The notes under the pieces were generated by a model that was given only the letters and a program-made list of their open reading frames with translations, did no database searches and was not told the DNA's origin. The position numbers and the translations under genes were made by a program. 26,642 nt of DNA from CAIXYX01 sp043806415 (lineage in GTDB: Archaea; Micrarchaeota; Micrarchaeia; Anstonellales; Anstonellaceae): positions 1 through 26,642 of the forward strand of contig JAZDHB010000064.1 of the NCBI GenBank assembly GCA_043806415.1, read 5' to 3'. Positions 14,028 to 21,587 of the stretch are shown here, piece after piece; positions within the stretch are counted from its first letter, which is position 1, and the number at the start of each line of letters is the position of its first letter.

Positions 14028-14273
14028 TCACTTCAATGTGATCGCCCGCCACACCGACGCGGCCGACACGCCGAACTGTCCGGCGATCGAGCGCACGCTG
14101 ACGGCATGGGTCAGGTAATATTCGCGGATCTGCAGTCTGTCCTCTAGGGACAAAGCGCGAATCCGACTGCTGTTCTCCTGATTTTCGACATCTGTTTTCC
14201 GGGGGTTTTTAGAATAAGTCTCCAAGAAGGATACGTGAACACCCGGCGCGCGTGGATTTAGATTGCATTGCAC
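14028..14273 (-). CDS. Small helix-turn-helix protein
   Basis: Up to 81 residues; the GTG start at 14273 follows GGAGG closely and may not be the true start (TTG 14225 is possible). The last 45 residues form an HTH: LSLEDRLQIREYYLTHAVSVRSIAGQFGVSAASVWRAI, like the N-terminal HTH of transposases and of small regulators. The protein ends right after the recognition helix. It is the first gene of a two-gene unit with the low-complexity protein and is presumably its regulator or DNA-targeting partner; that role is inferred. It could also be a transposase remnant, but no transposase domain follows. Confidence 0.6.
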   Translation of the reverse strand: MQCNLNPRAPGVHVSFLETYSKNPRKTDVENQENSSRIRALSLEDRLQIREYYLTHAVSVRSIAGQFGVSAASVWRAITLK

Positions 14274-14466
14274 CTCCGAAGTTCACCATATCCATACCTC
14301 TCGTTCCCCCTGTTTTTTCCATCGGGGTAAGTGATATCTTATGGGTCTGGCTCATCTTTATATCTGTTTGTTTCAGGCCGGCGAGCAGGCCATTCTTTCT
14401 TCTTGCCTATCCGCTCTCTCCATGCTTTTTATCTGATTGGCGCTCGCAGGATCTCGCGCCAATTCC

Positions 14467-14494
14467 AAAAAAGCTCTGAGGAGCTTTTTTATGG
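14467..14494 (+). promoter_or_regulatory. Hairpin overlapping the TATA box of the epimerase gene
   Basis: AAAAAAGCTC (14467-14476) and GAGCTTTTTT (14481-14490) form a perfect 10-bp stem with a TGAG loop. The 3' arm is also part of the TATA-like element CTTTTTTATGG, centred 29 bp before ATG 14518. It resembles an intrinsic terminator for any transcript entering from the left and doubles as the promoter. Confidence 0.5.
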
Positions 14495-14517
14495 TTTGGC
14501 CGACCATTCCTTGTCAT

Positions 14518-15192
14518 ATGGCCAACGAAAGAAAACCTCAAATCGATGTCGTGCCCGCCATCCTCGTCCATTCCTTGGACGAGCTACGCTCGCGCATCGC
14601 CTCGGTTCCCGGCTGCCGGATCTTGCAGATCGACCTGATGGACGGAAAATTCGTCAGCAACAAGACCATCGGCCTCGTCGAGCTCGAGCCATTCGTTTTC
14701 CCCGCTCCCGCGCTCATCGAATACCACTTGATGGTGGCCGACCCGCTGGAATGGATCAAGCGCCTCCCGGCCGAGAATGAGACCATTTTCCAGGTGCACG
14801 TCGAAAGCCTCAAATCCGGCGACTTCATGCGCGTGCGCGAGGCCGTCAAGGCGCGCGGCGCTCACTGCTCCCTGGCCTGGGCCCTCAATCCGCCCACCCC
14901 TCTTTCGGCCATCGAGGCGCATCTGGACGGCATCAGCGAAGTGCTCGTCATGACCGTGAATCCCGGCTTCTCGGGCCAGAAATACATCTCCGAAATGGAA
15001 GGCAAGATGCGCGCCCTGCGCGCCGCGCATCCGGGCCTCATCATCGAAATCGACGGCGGCGTGGACCAATCGAACGCATCCGGCGCCGTCCGGGCCGGCG
15101 CGAACCGCCTCGCCGCCGCGTCCGCCCTTTTCAAGCAGAAGGATCCGCAAGCCGCATGCCAAGAGCTTAAAAGGCTTGCAAATTCTATATGA
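14518..15192 (+). CDS. rpe: Ribulose-phosphate 3-epimerase family protein (altered metal site)
   Basis: TIM-barrel protein of 224 residues, expected to interconvert ribulose-5-phosphate and xylulose-5-phosphate. Family features: DLMDGKFV (D39), YHLMV (H70), VMTVNPGFSGQKYI and the phosphate-site EIDGGV (D179). Two usual features differ. The His of the HVDVMDG motif is Gln (Q37 in LQIDLMDG), and the strand-1 SILSAD motif is PAILVHS, losing the Ser. Three of four expected metal ligands remain. ATG 14518 fits the TATA box for a leaderless start. First gene of a cluster with split transketolase and transaldolase, which supports the pathway role despite the substitutions. An altered substrate remains possible. 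Confidence 0.82.
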   Translation: MANERKPQIDVVPAILVHSLDELRSRIASVPGCRILQIDLMDGKFVSNKTIGLVELEPFVFPAPALIEYHLMVADPLEWIKRLPAENETIFQVHVESLKSGDFMRVREAVKARGAHCSLAWALNPPTPLSAIEAHLDGISEVLVMTVNPGFSGQKYISEMEGKMRALRAAHPGLIIEIDGGVDQSNASGAVRAGANRLAAASALFKQKDPQAACQELKRLANSI

Positions 15193-15207
15193 ATCCGGAG
15201 GCATATG

Positions 15208-16089
15208 ATGCCCATGCCATCAAAACACCCTTATTCAATCCAAGCGCTCCGGCTCAAGGCCAACGATATCCGCCAAGACATCATCCGCATGCTCCTTCCG
15301 GCCAAATCCGGGCATTCGGCCGGCCCGCTGGGCATGGCCGACGTCTTCACGGCCCTTTATTTCCATTCCTTGCGCCACGATCCCAAGAACCCGAAGTGGG
15401 AAGAGCGCGACCGGGTGCTGCTCTCCAACGGCCACATCTGCCCCGTGCTCTACGCCACGCTGGCCGAGGCCGGCTACTATGACAAATCCCTCATGTCGGG
15501 TTTGCGCCAATTCGGTTCCCCACTCCAGGGCCACCCGCACCTGGGCAGCCTGCCGGGCATCGAGACCTCTTCCGGCCCGCTGGGCCAGGGCCTTTCGCAG
15601 GCCTGCGGCATGGCGCTCGCCGCCCGCATGGGCAACAAGAAGCGCGTGTTCTGGTGCCTCATGTCCGACGGCGAGCACGAGGAGGGGCAGGTGTGGGAAG
15701 CCATCCTGCTCGCGGCCAAGTACAAGCTGGGAAGCATCGTCGCCGTCATGGACCGCAATTTCATCCAGATCGACGGCACCACCGAGGACATCATGCCGCT
15801 CGAGCCCCTCGCCGACAAGTTCCGCTCCTTCAACTGGCGGGTGGTCCAAATCGACGGCAACGACATGGCCGCCATCGTCAAGGCCCTCGACGAGGCGCGG
15901 GCGCATGCCATCGCCCATCCCGATTCGCCTCCGCTCATGATCATCGCCACGACCGTGCCGGGCAAGGGCGTGTCCTTCATGGAGAGCAAATATCAATGGC
16001 ACGGCAAACCGCCCAATGCCGAGGAGGCCCAGGCCGCCCTCGTTGAACTGGCAAAAGAAAGAGAGGGGATTCTCGCCAAAAAAGATTAG
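15208..16089 (+). CDS. tktA1: Transketolase, N-terminal subunit
   Basis: About 293 residues, the thiamine-diphosphate pyrophosphate-binding half of a split transketolase. Motifs: SGHSAGPLG, SNGHICPVLYA, GSPLQGHPH, GPLGQGLSQA and the cofactor/Mg motif SDGEHEEGQVWEA...MDRNFIQIDG (about 151-190; the first Gly of GDG is Ser, a common variant in split enzymes). It ends with KGVSFMESKYQWHGKPPNAEE. Three ATGs compete; 15208 has GGAGG six bases upstream and is preferred over 15205 and 15214. It starts 15 bp after the epimerase stop and is followed 12 bp later by the C-terminal subunit. The two polypeptides must associate to form the active site. Confidence 0.92.
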   Translation: MPMPSKHPYSIQALRLKANDIRQDIIRMLLPAKSGHSAGPLGMADVFTALYFHSLRHDPKNPKWEERDRVLLSNGHICPVLYATLAEAGYYDKSLMSGLRQFGSPLQGHPHLGSLPGIETSSGPLGQGLSQACGMALAARMGNKKRVFWCLMSDGEHEEGQVWEAILLAAKYKLGSIVAVMDRNFIQIDGTTEDIMPLEPLADKFRSFNWRVVQIDGNDMAAIVKALDEARAHAIAHPDSPPLMIIATTVPGKGVSFMESKYQWHGKPPNAEEAQAALVELAKEREGILAKKD

Positions 16090-16101
16090 CCAGGTTGTCT
16101 T

Positions 16102-17118
16102 ATGTCTGCTTCCCGCACCCCATCCATCAATCCCGCCATGCACCTGACGCCCGACCCGTTCGGCTCGGGCCTTTCCAAGGCGGCCACGCGCGAGGGTTGG
16201 GGCGAAGCCCTGGTCCAGCTCGGCCAGTCCGATCCCAACATCGTCGCCCTCTCCGCCGACGTCTCGGGCTCGGTGTTCACGCATCTTTTCGAGAAGGCGT
16301 TCCCCGAGCGCTTCGTGCAGTGCGGGGTCGCCGAGCAGAACATGGCCAGCGTGGCGGCCGGCCTGGCGCTGGCCGGCAAGACGGTGTTCTTCTCAGCCTA
16401 TGGCGTGTTCTCCCCGGGCCGCAACTGGGACCAGATCCGCGTGAACGTCGCCTACAACAACCTCGACGTCAAGTTCTCGGGCGCCCACGCGGGCATCACG
16501 GTCGGGCCCGACGGAGCCACCCATCAGGCCATGGAGGACATCGCCATCATGCGCGTCCTTCCCAACATGTGCGTCCTCTGCCCCTCGGATTCCATCGAGG
16601 CCAACAAGGCGGCGAAGGCCGCCGCCGCCCGCCCCGGGCCGGTCTACATCCGTTTGAGCCGCGAGAAGAGCCCGGTCTATACCACCGAATCGACCCCGTT
16701 TGAAATCGGCCAGATCAACGTGCTCTGCGAGGGCCCGGACGTCGCCATCGTCGCCACGGGCCTATGCGTGCACGAATCCCTCAAGGCCGCGCGCTCGCTC
16801 GCGTCCGAAGGCATCGTCGCCGCAGTGCTGGGCTGCCACACGATAAAACCGCTTGATGTGAAAACGCTTACGCACTATGCCAAGAAATGCGGCTGCATCG
16901 TCACGGCCGAAGAGCACCAGATCAACGGGGGCTTGGGCGGCGCGGTGGCGGAAGTTCTTGGTGAGGAGTGCCCGGTCCCGCTCGTGCGCGTCGGCATGCC
17001 GGACCAGTTCGGCCAGTCGGGCGGGGGCTGGGAGCTCATGGCCCATTACGGCATGGACTCGGCCGGCATCGTCAAGGCGGCGAAGAAAGCCATCGCCAAG
17101 AAAAAAGGAAATCAATAA
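16102..17118 (+). CDS. tktA2: Transketolase, C-terminal subunit
   Basis: A 338-residue protein with the pyrimidine-binding domain and the C-terminal domain. Key motifs: LSADVSGSVFTHLF, QCGVAEQNMASVAAGLA with the Glu that activates the cofactor, SAYGVFSPGRNWDQIR, AHAGITVGPDGATHQAMEDIA, RPGPVYIRLSR and VTAEEHQINGGLGGAVAEVL. It matches residues about 330-667 of the fused transketolase at 3837-5840 without that protein's charged insertion. Twelve bases separate it from the N-terminal subunit, so the two are co-translated; transaldolase follows 57 bp later. Confidence 0.93.
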   Translation: MSASRTPSINPAMHLTPDPFGSGLSKAATREGWGEALVQLGQSDPNIVALSADVSGSVFTHLFEKAFPERFVQCGVAEQNMASVAAGLALAGKTVFFSAYGVFSPGRNWDQIRVNVAYNNLDVKFSGAHAGITVGPDGATHQAMEDIAIMRVLPNMCVLCPSDSIEANKAAKAAAARPGPVYIRLSREKSPVYTTESTPFEIGQINVLCEGPDVAIVATGLCVHESLKAARSLASEGIVAAVLGCHTIKPLDVKTLTHYAKKCGCIVTAEEHQINGGLGGAVAEVLGEECPVPLVRVGMPDQFGQSGGGWELMAHYGMDSAGIVKAAKKAIAKKKGNQ

Positions 17119-17130
17119 GAATGGCAAATC

Positions 17131-17138
17131 GCATATAA
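17131..17138 (+). promoter_or_regulatory. Possible internal promoter for transaldolase
   Basis: CATATAAT and nearby AT-rich DNA precede the transaldolase gene. A start near 17162 would leave a short leader carrying GAGGTG, a ribosome-binding site five bases before the ATG. Confidence 0.35.
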
Positions 17139-17175
17139 TCGTTTATTATTCGCAATCTAATACCGAGGTGTCCAT

Positions 17176-17838
17176 ATGAAAATCTTCCTGGATTCGGCCG
17201 ACGTCGAAAAAATCCGCCATCTGGCCGCCACCGGCCTCGTGGACGGCATCACCACCAATCCCACTCTCATCATGAAGGCGGGCCGCGAGCACAAGCAGGC
17301 CATCCAGGAGATCTGCAAGCTCGTCAAGGGCCCGGTCAGCGTGGAGGGCATCGGCGAGACGGCCGAGGCGATGGCCAAGGACGCGCGCCTCTTCTCCAAG
17401 TGGGCACCCAACGTGGTGGCCAAGGTGCCCATGACGGCCGAGGGCCTCAAGGCAGTCCAGATCCTCGAGAAGGAGGGCATCCCCTGCAACGTGACCCTTG
17501 TTTTCTCGCCCACGCAGGCGCTTCTGGTCGCGAAAGCCGGCGCTTCCTATTGTTCGCCCTTCGTGGGGCGCCTCGACGACGTCTCCGAGCGCGGCATGCA
17601 TCTGGTCGAGGAGATATTGCACATCTACAACCTCTACGGCTTCAAGACACAGGTCATCGTCGCCTCGGTGCGCTCGCCCATGCACGTCCTGCAGGCGGCC
17701 AAGATGGGCGCGCACATCGCCACCGTGCCGCCTGAGATTTTCGGGAAGCTCTTTTCCCACCCGCTCACGGACAAGGGCATCGCACAGTTCGTCGAGGATT
17801 ACAAGAAGGCGGAAAGCGCGGCTAGAGGCAAGAAGTGA
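17176..17838 (+). CDS. tal: Transaldolase (short, fructose-6-phosphate aldolase-like type)
   Basis: A 220-residue class I aldolase of the short transaldolase/FSA group. Asp6 in FLDSAD, GLVDGITTNPTLI, the Schiff-base lysine K83 in VVAKVPMT, NVTLVFSPTQALLVAKAGA and SPFVGRLDD are all in their family positions. It transfers dihydroxyacetone units between sugar phosphates, completing the non-oxidative pentose phosphate set with the epimerase and split transketolase just upstream. A clear GAGGTG precedes the ATG, unlike the leaderless first gene of the cluster, as expected for an internal gene. A strong hairpin terminator follows. Members of this group can be transaldolases or F6P aldolases; the operon favours transaldolase. 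Confidence 0.93.
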   Translation: MKIFLDSADVEKIRHLAATGLVDGITTNPTLIMKAGREHKQAIQEICKLVKGPVSVEGIGETAEAMAKDARLFSKWAPNVVAKVPMTAEGLKAVQILEKEGIPCNVTLVFSPTQALLVAKAGASYCSPFVGRLDDVSERGMHLVEEILHIYNLYGFKTQVIVASVRSPMHVLQAAKMGAHIATVPPEIFGKLFSHPLTDKGIAQFVEDYKKAESAARGKK

Positions 17839-17889
17839 ATAAACAATAAAGCAAGTCGGCATAAACGAATACAAAAACAAGAAAAAGCC

Positions 17890-17920
17890 GGCGCCCTCGA
17901 GGGCGCCTTTTCGATTTTTT
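17890..17920. terminator. Bidirectional hairpin terminator between tal and purD
   Basis: GGCGCCCTCGAGGGCGCC (17890-17907) is a perfect 18-bp palindrome. It is followed on the plus strand by TTTTCGATTTTTT and on the minus strand by a T-rich stretch (from AAAAACAAGAAAAAGCC), so it can end transcripts from both convergent units. Confidence 0.75.
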
Positions 17921-17948
17921 AAGATTTTTTTATCGAATTTTTGTTTTC

Positions 17949-20318
17949 CTAATATTTTTTCCTGATTTTCTGCATGTGCTCGATCCTTTTCTGCACCAAA
18001 TCCGGCGTGCCGATGTCCTTGCGGTGCCACACTCTCCCGTAGATGCAGCCGCAGCCCTCCTCGGCCACCACCTGCGCGTCCGCGATGCTCTGGCCCTTGC
18101 CCAGCACCGCGATGGAGCGGCTGCGGCCGCTGAGGATCTGGCCGTCCTTCTCGTCCACCGAGGCGAAGAATATCTCGGCCCCGCTTTTCTTCAAGCATGA
18201 ATAATCGATCCCGATGGGGAACGGGTCCACGGGCTTGTCCGGGTACCCTTCCGGCACCACGTATTTCACCACTGAAGTGGCCGCCTCCCGCTCCACCTTC
18301 ACGTCCGCGAGCGTCCCGTCAGCCATGGCGTTGAAGATGTCGAGCAGCGGCGTCTTGAGCACGGCCAGCGCGTTGAGGGCCTCCGGGTCCCCGAAGCGGG
18401 CGTTGACCTCGATCAGGCTCACCCCGTCTTGAGTGGCCATGAACTGGCCGTACATCACGCCCACGTATTTCTCGCCGCTCTCCTGCTCCAGCGCCTCCAT
18501 GATCTTTTTCATGGTCTTGAGCGCCTGGTCATAATCCTCCTGCGTAAGAAAAGGAAGAATGATGTTGTTGTCGCTGTAAGAGCCCATCCCGCCCGTGTTC
18601 CCGCTTATCGCGACGCGGTGGTTTCTTCGGACAACGATAAGACCAGTCGATACAGTAACACAACCAATGTAACCTTTGTATTCTACTTCACGGACATCTT
18701 TTTTTCGTATCCCCGTCTTATCTCTTTTTTTAACTTCAATAGAGTATATCGGGCTTGCTGCGTACATCTTCTTGTTTATAGGGTTAATCATCGTTTTTCG
18801 TTTGTCCTTGGTTATTATCCCCACTCTTCCAATTTTCATAAAAAGCTCCTGGAAGTCATCTATCAGCTTTTTGGAGGACGAGCAAAGCCTCATCTGTCCT
18901 CGGTGGATATCGCCGTCTCCCAAGCAGAATGCCTCTAAAAATATCTCAATTGTTCTCGGTTTCGCGTTTTTGATGTCGATCGGGACATACTTGTCATGGG
19001 CGGTGCCAAATCTTTTTAGGTAGTCGTAAAGCGGGGCCGAATTTATCCTAAACCCTTTCTTGTCTTCATAAGACCTGAAAGGCAGCCGGTCCAGTATTTT
19101 GCGCATACTCTCGTAATGTTTGGAACTTCTTTCTTGGCAAATATATACTCTGCTGCCATCCAGCCTCGATCTTATCGCATATCCCTCCGACAGATACAAT
19201 CCAAGAAACGCCGCCCAGTCTTCGATTTTTATTTTCATCCTTCCTGTTTTTGGGCCATACCTATTGTTCGAAGGCGCAAGTGTGAGATATTTTTTCTGCA
19301 TTCCAATCCACCTGCCAGTTTGCGGAATAAACACCTCTCCTTTGAGATTCCGTGCCTCTACGACTTTGTAGCTGCTGCCCTCACCCTTTCTTGTTCGGAC
19401 AAGCATCCGATGGTTCGGGGTAACCAGTAAGTCTATTTCCCGATGCGAAAAATTAATCATCTTTCCAGAATATTTCCTCCAGTAAATCGCCTTTGGCCTC
19501 TCAAGTCTTATTCGTTTGAATTCTGGCTGAAATATCATGACTCGGTCTTCTTTTGCCAGTTCTCCAAAAGTCATCCAGCCGCGTTCTGTCAGTACCTCGG
19601 TGTCTGCCGAGTAGCAATTCGGTCCGACGTCTCCCTCGAACGCCCGCTTGTGGTCCTGCACCGTGCGCATGCCGCTCATGTCTTTTCCGTCGCAGAAGGC
19701 CATGAGCGTGAATTCCTCGCCCACGAGCTTCTCCTCGATGAGCACGCCGCCCGAGCCGCCGGTCTTCTTCGCCAAGACGTCCTTGGCGTATGCCTTGGCC
19801 TCCTCGCTGTCCTTTAGCTGAAACCCGGTGACGGCCACGCCTTTCCCTCCGGTCAGGCCCACCGGTTTGACGGCCACCTCGTTGAGCCGGTCGACGAATT
19901 CGTCGATGCCCTTCGCATCGTCAAAATGCTTGTAGCGGGGGCAGCCCTTGATCTTGTATTTATCCATCAGGTGGCGCAGGAAATTCTTGTCCCACTCGAT
20001 GCGCGCGGCCGCTTTGAGGGGCGCGCAGGTGCGGATTCCCGCTTTCTTCAATTCGTCGCACACCCCGGCGGCCAGCACGGCGTCGGTCGAGGGGAAGGCG
20101 AGCGTGATCTTCCGGTGCTTGGCCCATTTGGCGATCTCGGGGCCGTTTTCGATATTCCCGATCGCGTACTCTCCCTTGCTCGTCTCGCACAGCTGGGCGA
20201 TGCCCGGATTCTTGGCTGACATGTACGCGAAAAGCTTCACATCCGGGCTTTTGCAAATCGATTTGGCGATGGCATGCTCTCGCGCACCGTTTCCGACTAG
20301 GAGAAAGTTCGTCGCCAT
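17949..20318 (-). CDS. purD: Phosphoribosylamine-glycine ligase (PurD) interrupted by an intein
   Basis: The second step of IMP synthesis: ATP-dependent ligation of glycine to phosphoribosylamine. The host protein (about 449 residues after splicing) has LLVGNGAREHAIA, FPSTDAVLAAGV, the ATP-grasp block VAVKPVGLTGGKGVAV, HKRAFEGDVGPN/TGGMGSYS and IEVNARFGDPEALN. A 340-residue intein interrupts it at GPN/TGGMG, part of the ATP-grasp loop, so the unspliced chain should be inactive. ATG 20318 was chosen because AGGTGAT, a strong match to the anti-Shine-Dalgarno, lies six bases upstream; TTG 20324 is the longer reading. That site begins directly at the TyrRS stop, so the genes form an operon. It ends against the bidirectional terminator. 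Confidence 0.93.
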   Translation of the reverse strand: MATNFLLVGNGAREHAIAKSICKSPDVKLFAYMSAKNPGIAQLCETSKGEYAIGNIENGPEIAKWAKHRKITLAFPSTDAVLAAGVCDELKKAGIRTCAPLKAAARIEWDKNFLRHLMDKYKIKGCPRYKHFDDAKGIDEFVDRLNEVAVKPVGLTGGKGVAVTGFQLKDSEEAKAYAKDVLAKKTGGSGGVLIEEKLVGEEFTLMAFCDGKDMSGMRTVQDHKRAFEGDVGPNCYSADTEVLTERGWMTFGELAKEDRVMIFQPEFKRIRLERPKAIYWRKYSGKMINFSHREIDLLVTPNHRMLVRTRKGEGSSYKVVEARNLKGEVFIPQTGRWIGMQKKYLTLAPSNNRYGPKTGRMKIKIEDWAAFLGLYLSEGYAIRSRLDGSRVYICQERSSKHYESMRKILDRLPFRSYEDKKGFRINSAPLYDYLKRFGTAHDKYVPIDIKNAKPRTIEIFLEAFCLGDGDIHRGQMRLCSSSKKLIDDFQELFMKIGRVGIITKDKRKTMINPINKKMYAASPIYSIEVKKRDKTGIRKKDVREVEYKGYIGCVTVSTGLIVVRRNHRVAISGNTGGMGSYSDNNIILPFLTQEDYDQALKTMKKIMEALEQESGEKYVGVMYGQFMATQDGVSLIEVNARFGDPEALNALAVLKTPLLDIFNAMADGTLADVKVEREAATSVVKYVVPEGYPDKPVDPFPIGIDYSCLKKSGAEIFFASVDEKDGQILSGRSRSIAVLGKGQSIADAQVVAEEGCGCIYGRVWHRKDIGTPDLVQKRIEHMQKIRKKY
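18597..19616 (-). other. Intein in PurD with LAGLIDADG homing endonuclease
   Basis: 340 residues (237-576 from TTG 20324). It starts with Cys1 (CYSADTEVLTERGW, block A), has TPNHRMLV (block B), endonuclease motifs LGLYLSEGY and FLEAFCLGDGD (LAGLIDADG pair), and ends VSTGLIVVRRNHRVAISGN before Thr+1. The penultimate residue is Gly instead of the common His; Asn and Thr+1 remain, so splicing should still be possible. The DNA is markedly AT-richer than the flanking purD (many ATA, TTA, AGA-type codons), which points to recent arrival. Both endonuclease motifs keep their acidic residues (Glu in the first, Asp in the second), so homing activity may persist. Confidence 0.92.
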
Positions 20319-20330
20319 ATCCAATCACCT

Positions 20331-21542
20331 TCAGAGCGCCTGTTCCAGAAGTTCGGGATGTTTTTGGAAATGCTCGCGGGCCGGCTCGAGCATCGCCGCC
20401 AACTCGCGGGCCACCGCATTCTTGAGGTCCATGGGGTGGAGTTTGGCCTCGGAATAAAGGGCTCGCAAGTCCGAAGAGGAAACGATCTCGATATCGCCGC
20501 CGAATTTGGCCGGCCTCTCGATCTTGAGCGTCCGTTCGGCCTCGTCTTTCGCGCCGGGGCCCTGGCGCAGCACGAATGTCTCGGCCATCTGCACGATCGG
20601 GTTGTCCTCGATGACTTTCGGCGGGCAGTAGGCATTCTTAACTTTCCGGGCGATGTCCGCTTCCGAATCATGGACGAAGATACAGGAATCCGGGTTGGAT
20701 TTGGACATCTTGTTGGCGATCATATGCGCATCCATTTTCTGCATCTCGGTTTCAGATACGGCACCTATATCTCGTAGGATTCCTTCGGCCGCATATAACG
20801 AACTCCCGCTGGGCCTTTGTTCACCTCTAAGAATTGCAGCTACATCATTCATTCGTCCAGGCCCCAATAATCCCGACAGCAGCGCGCCATGCACTGCCAC
20901 CGGCTTGTTCCGCTTCACTTTCTCGGCCCATTCGCGCGCGAGCACGTGCACTTTGCGCTGGTCCATACCGGCGTGCGCGATATCCACTTCCAGCGCCCAG
21001 ATGTCCGCCGCCTGCATGGCGGGGTAGAGCGTGGCCGAGGAGGGCAGGTTCTCGCTGTCGGTGCGGCCCATGATGGTGGTGCAGCGCAGCATGCGTCGCA
21101 GGGTGGTGTCCTTGCTGATGGCCATGACGTCTTTCCAGTACTCGTTTCCCAGTTTCTCGTAAAGCTCGGAGCCCAGCACGAAACGCACTTTCCCGGCCTG
21201 TTCCTCGTCGAGGCCCGCGCACAAGAGGGAGGCATACATAGCCGACTTGAAATACCCCTTGGCCACCGTCTGTATTTTCTCCAAATCCCCGCCCAATTTT
21301 CCATTAATCCACGCGTGGTAATCCGCGAGGAATATCGTCGGCTTGATGCCAGCTTGCAGGAAATCCTTCACTTTGAGCGCCGTGCAAAGCCCGGTGCCCA
21401 GATGCACCTTGCCCGAGATCTCGAAGCCGATGTAATGCGACGGGTGCGCCTCCGTCTCGAACAGATTTTTCAGCTCGTCGGCGGTGAGTACTTCGAGCAC
21501 GGCGCCCTTATGCACAAGGTCGATTTTCGCCTGGACATCCAT
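20331..21542 (-). CDS. tyrS: Tyrosyl-tRNA synthetase (archaeal type) with an insertion before KMSKS
   Basis: A 403-residue class I synthetase charging tRNA-Tyr. Seen in order: the HIGH counterpart VHLGTG (47-51), FLADYHAWING, SELYEKLGNEYW, MGRTDSE, YPAMQAADIWALEVDIAHAGMDQRK (tyrosine pocket), KMSKS at 278-282, NAYCPPKVIEDNP and HPMDLKNAVARELAAML at the end, closely matching archaeal TyrRS. Between GLLGPG (about 229) and KMSKS is a segment of about 45 residues absent from M. jannaschii-type enzymes; its codons are unlike the rest of the gene. ATG 21542 lies 27 bp from the TATA box TTTTAATA, so it is leaderless. First gene of the tyrS-purD unit. Confidence 0.95.
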   Translation of the reverse strand: MDVQAKIDLVHKGAVLEVLTADELKNLFETEAHPSHYIGFEISGKVHLGTGLCTALKVKDFLQAGIKPTIFLADYHAWINGKLGGDLEKIQTVAKGYFKSAMYASLLCAGLDEEQAGKVRFVLGSELYEKLGNEYWKDVMAISKDTTLRRMLRCTTIMGRTDSENLPSSATLYPAMQAADIWALEVDIAHAGMDQRKVHVLAREWAEKVKRNKPVAVHGALLSGLLGPGRMNDVAAILRGEQRPSGSSLYAAEGILRDIGAVSETEMQKMDAHMIANKMSKSNPDSCIFVHDSEADIARKVKNAYCPPKVIEDNPIVQMAETFVLRQGPGAKDEAERTLKIERPAKFGGDIEIVSSSDLRALYSEAKLHPMDLKNAVARELAAMLEPAREHFQKHPELLEQAL

Positions 21543-21563
21543 GATATTTCTTCGGCGGCAAGA

Positions 21564-21573
21564 TTATTAAAAT
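21564..21573 (-). promoter_or_regulatory. TATA box for the tyrS-purD operon
   Basis: ATTTTAATAA on the minus strand, centred 27 bp before the tyrS ATG, in the short gap after the PIN-domain gene. Confidence 0.65.
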
Positions 21574-21587
21574 GGAGCCGCGGCGGC

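Noticed and set aside
15205..17118. Split transketolase as a frameshifted single gene
   Set aside because: The halves have their own start and stop with a 12-bp gap, the known archaeal arrangement; each half is complete.
18597..19616. Group I or II intron in purD
   Set aside because: The insertion is a continuous in-frame protein with Cys1, block B, LAGLIDADG motifs and Asn/Thr junction, which defines an intein.
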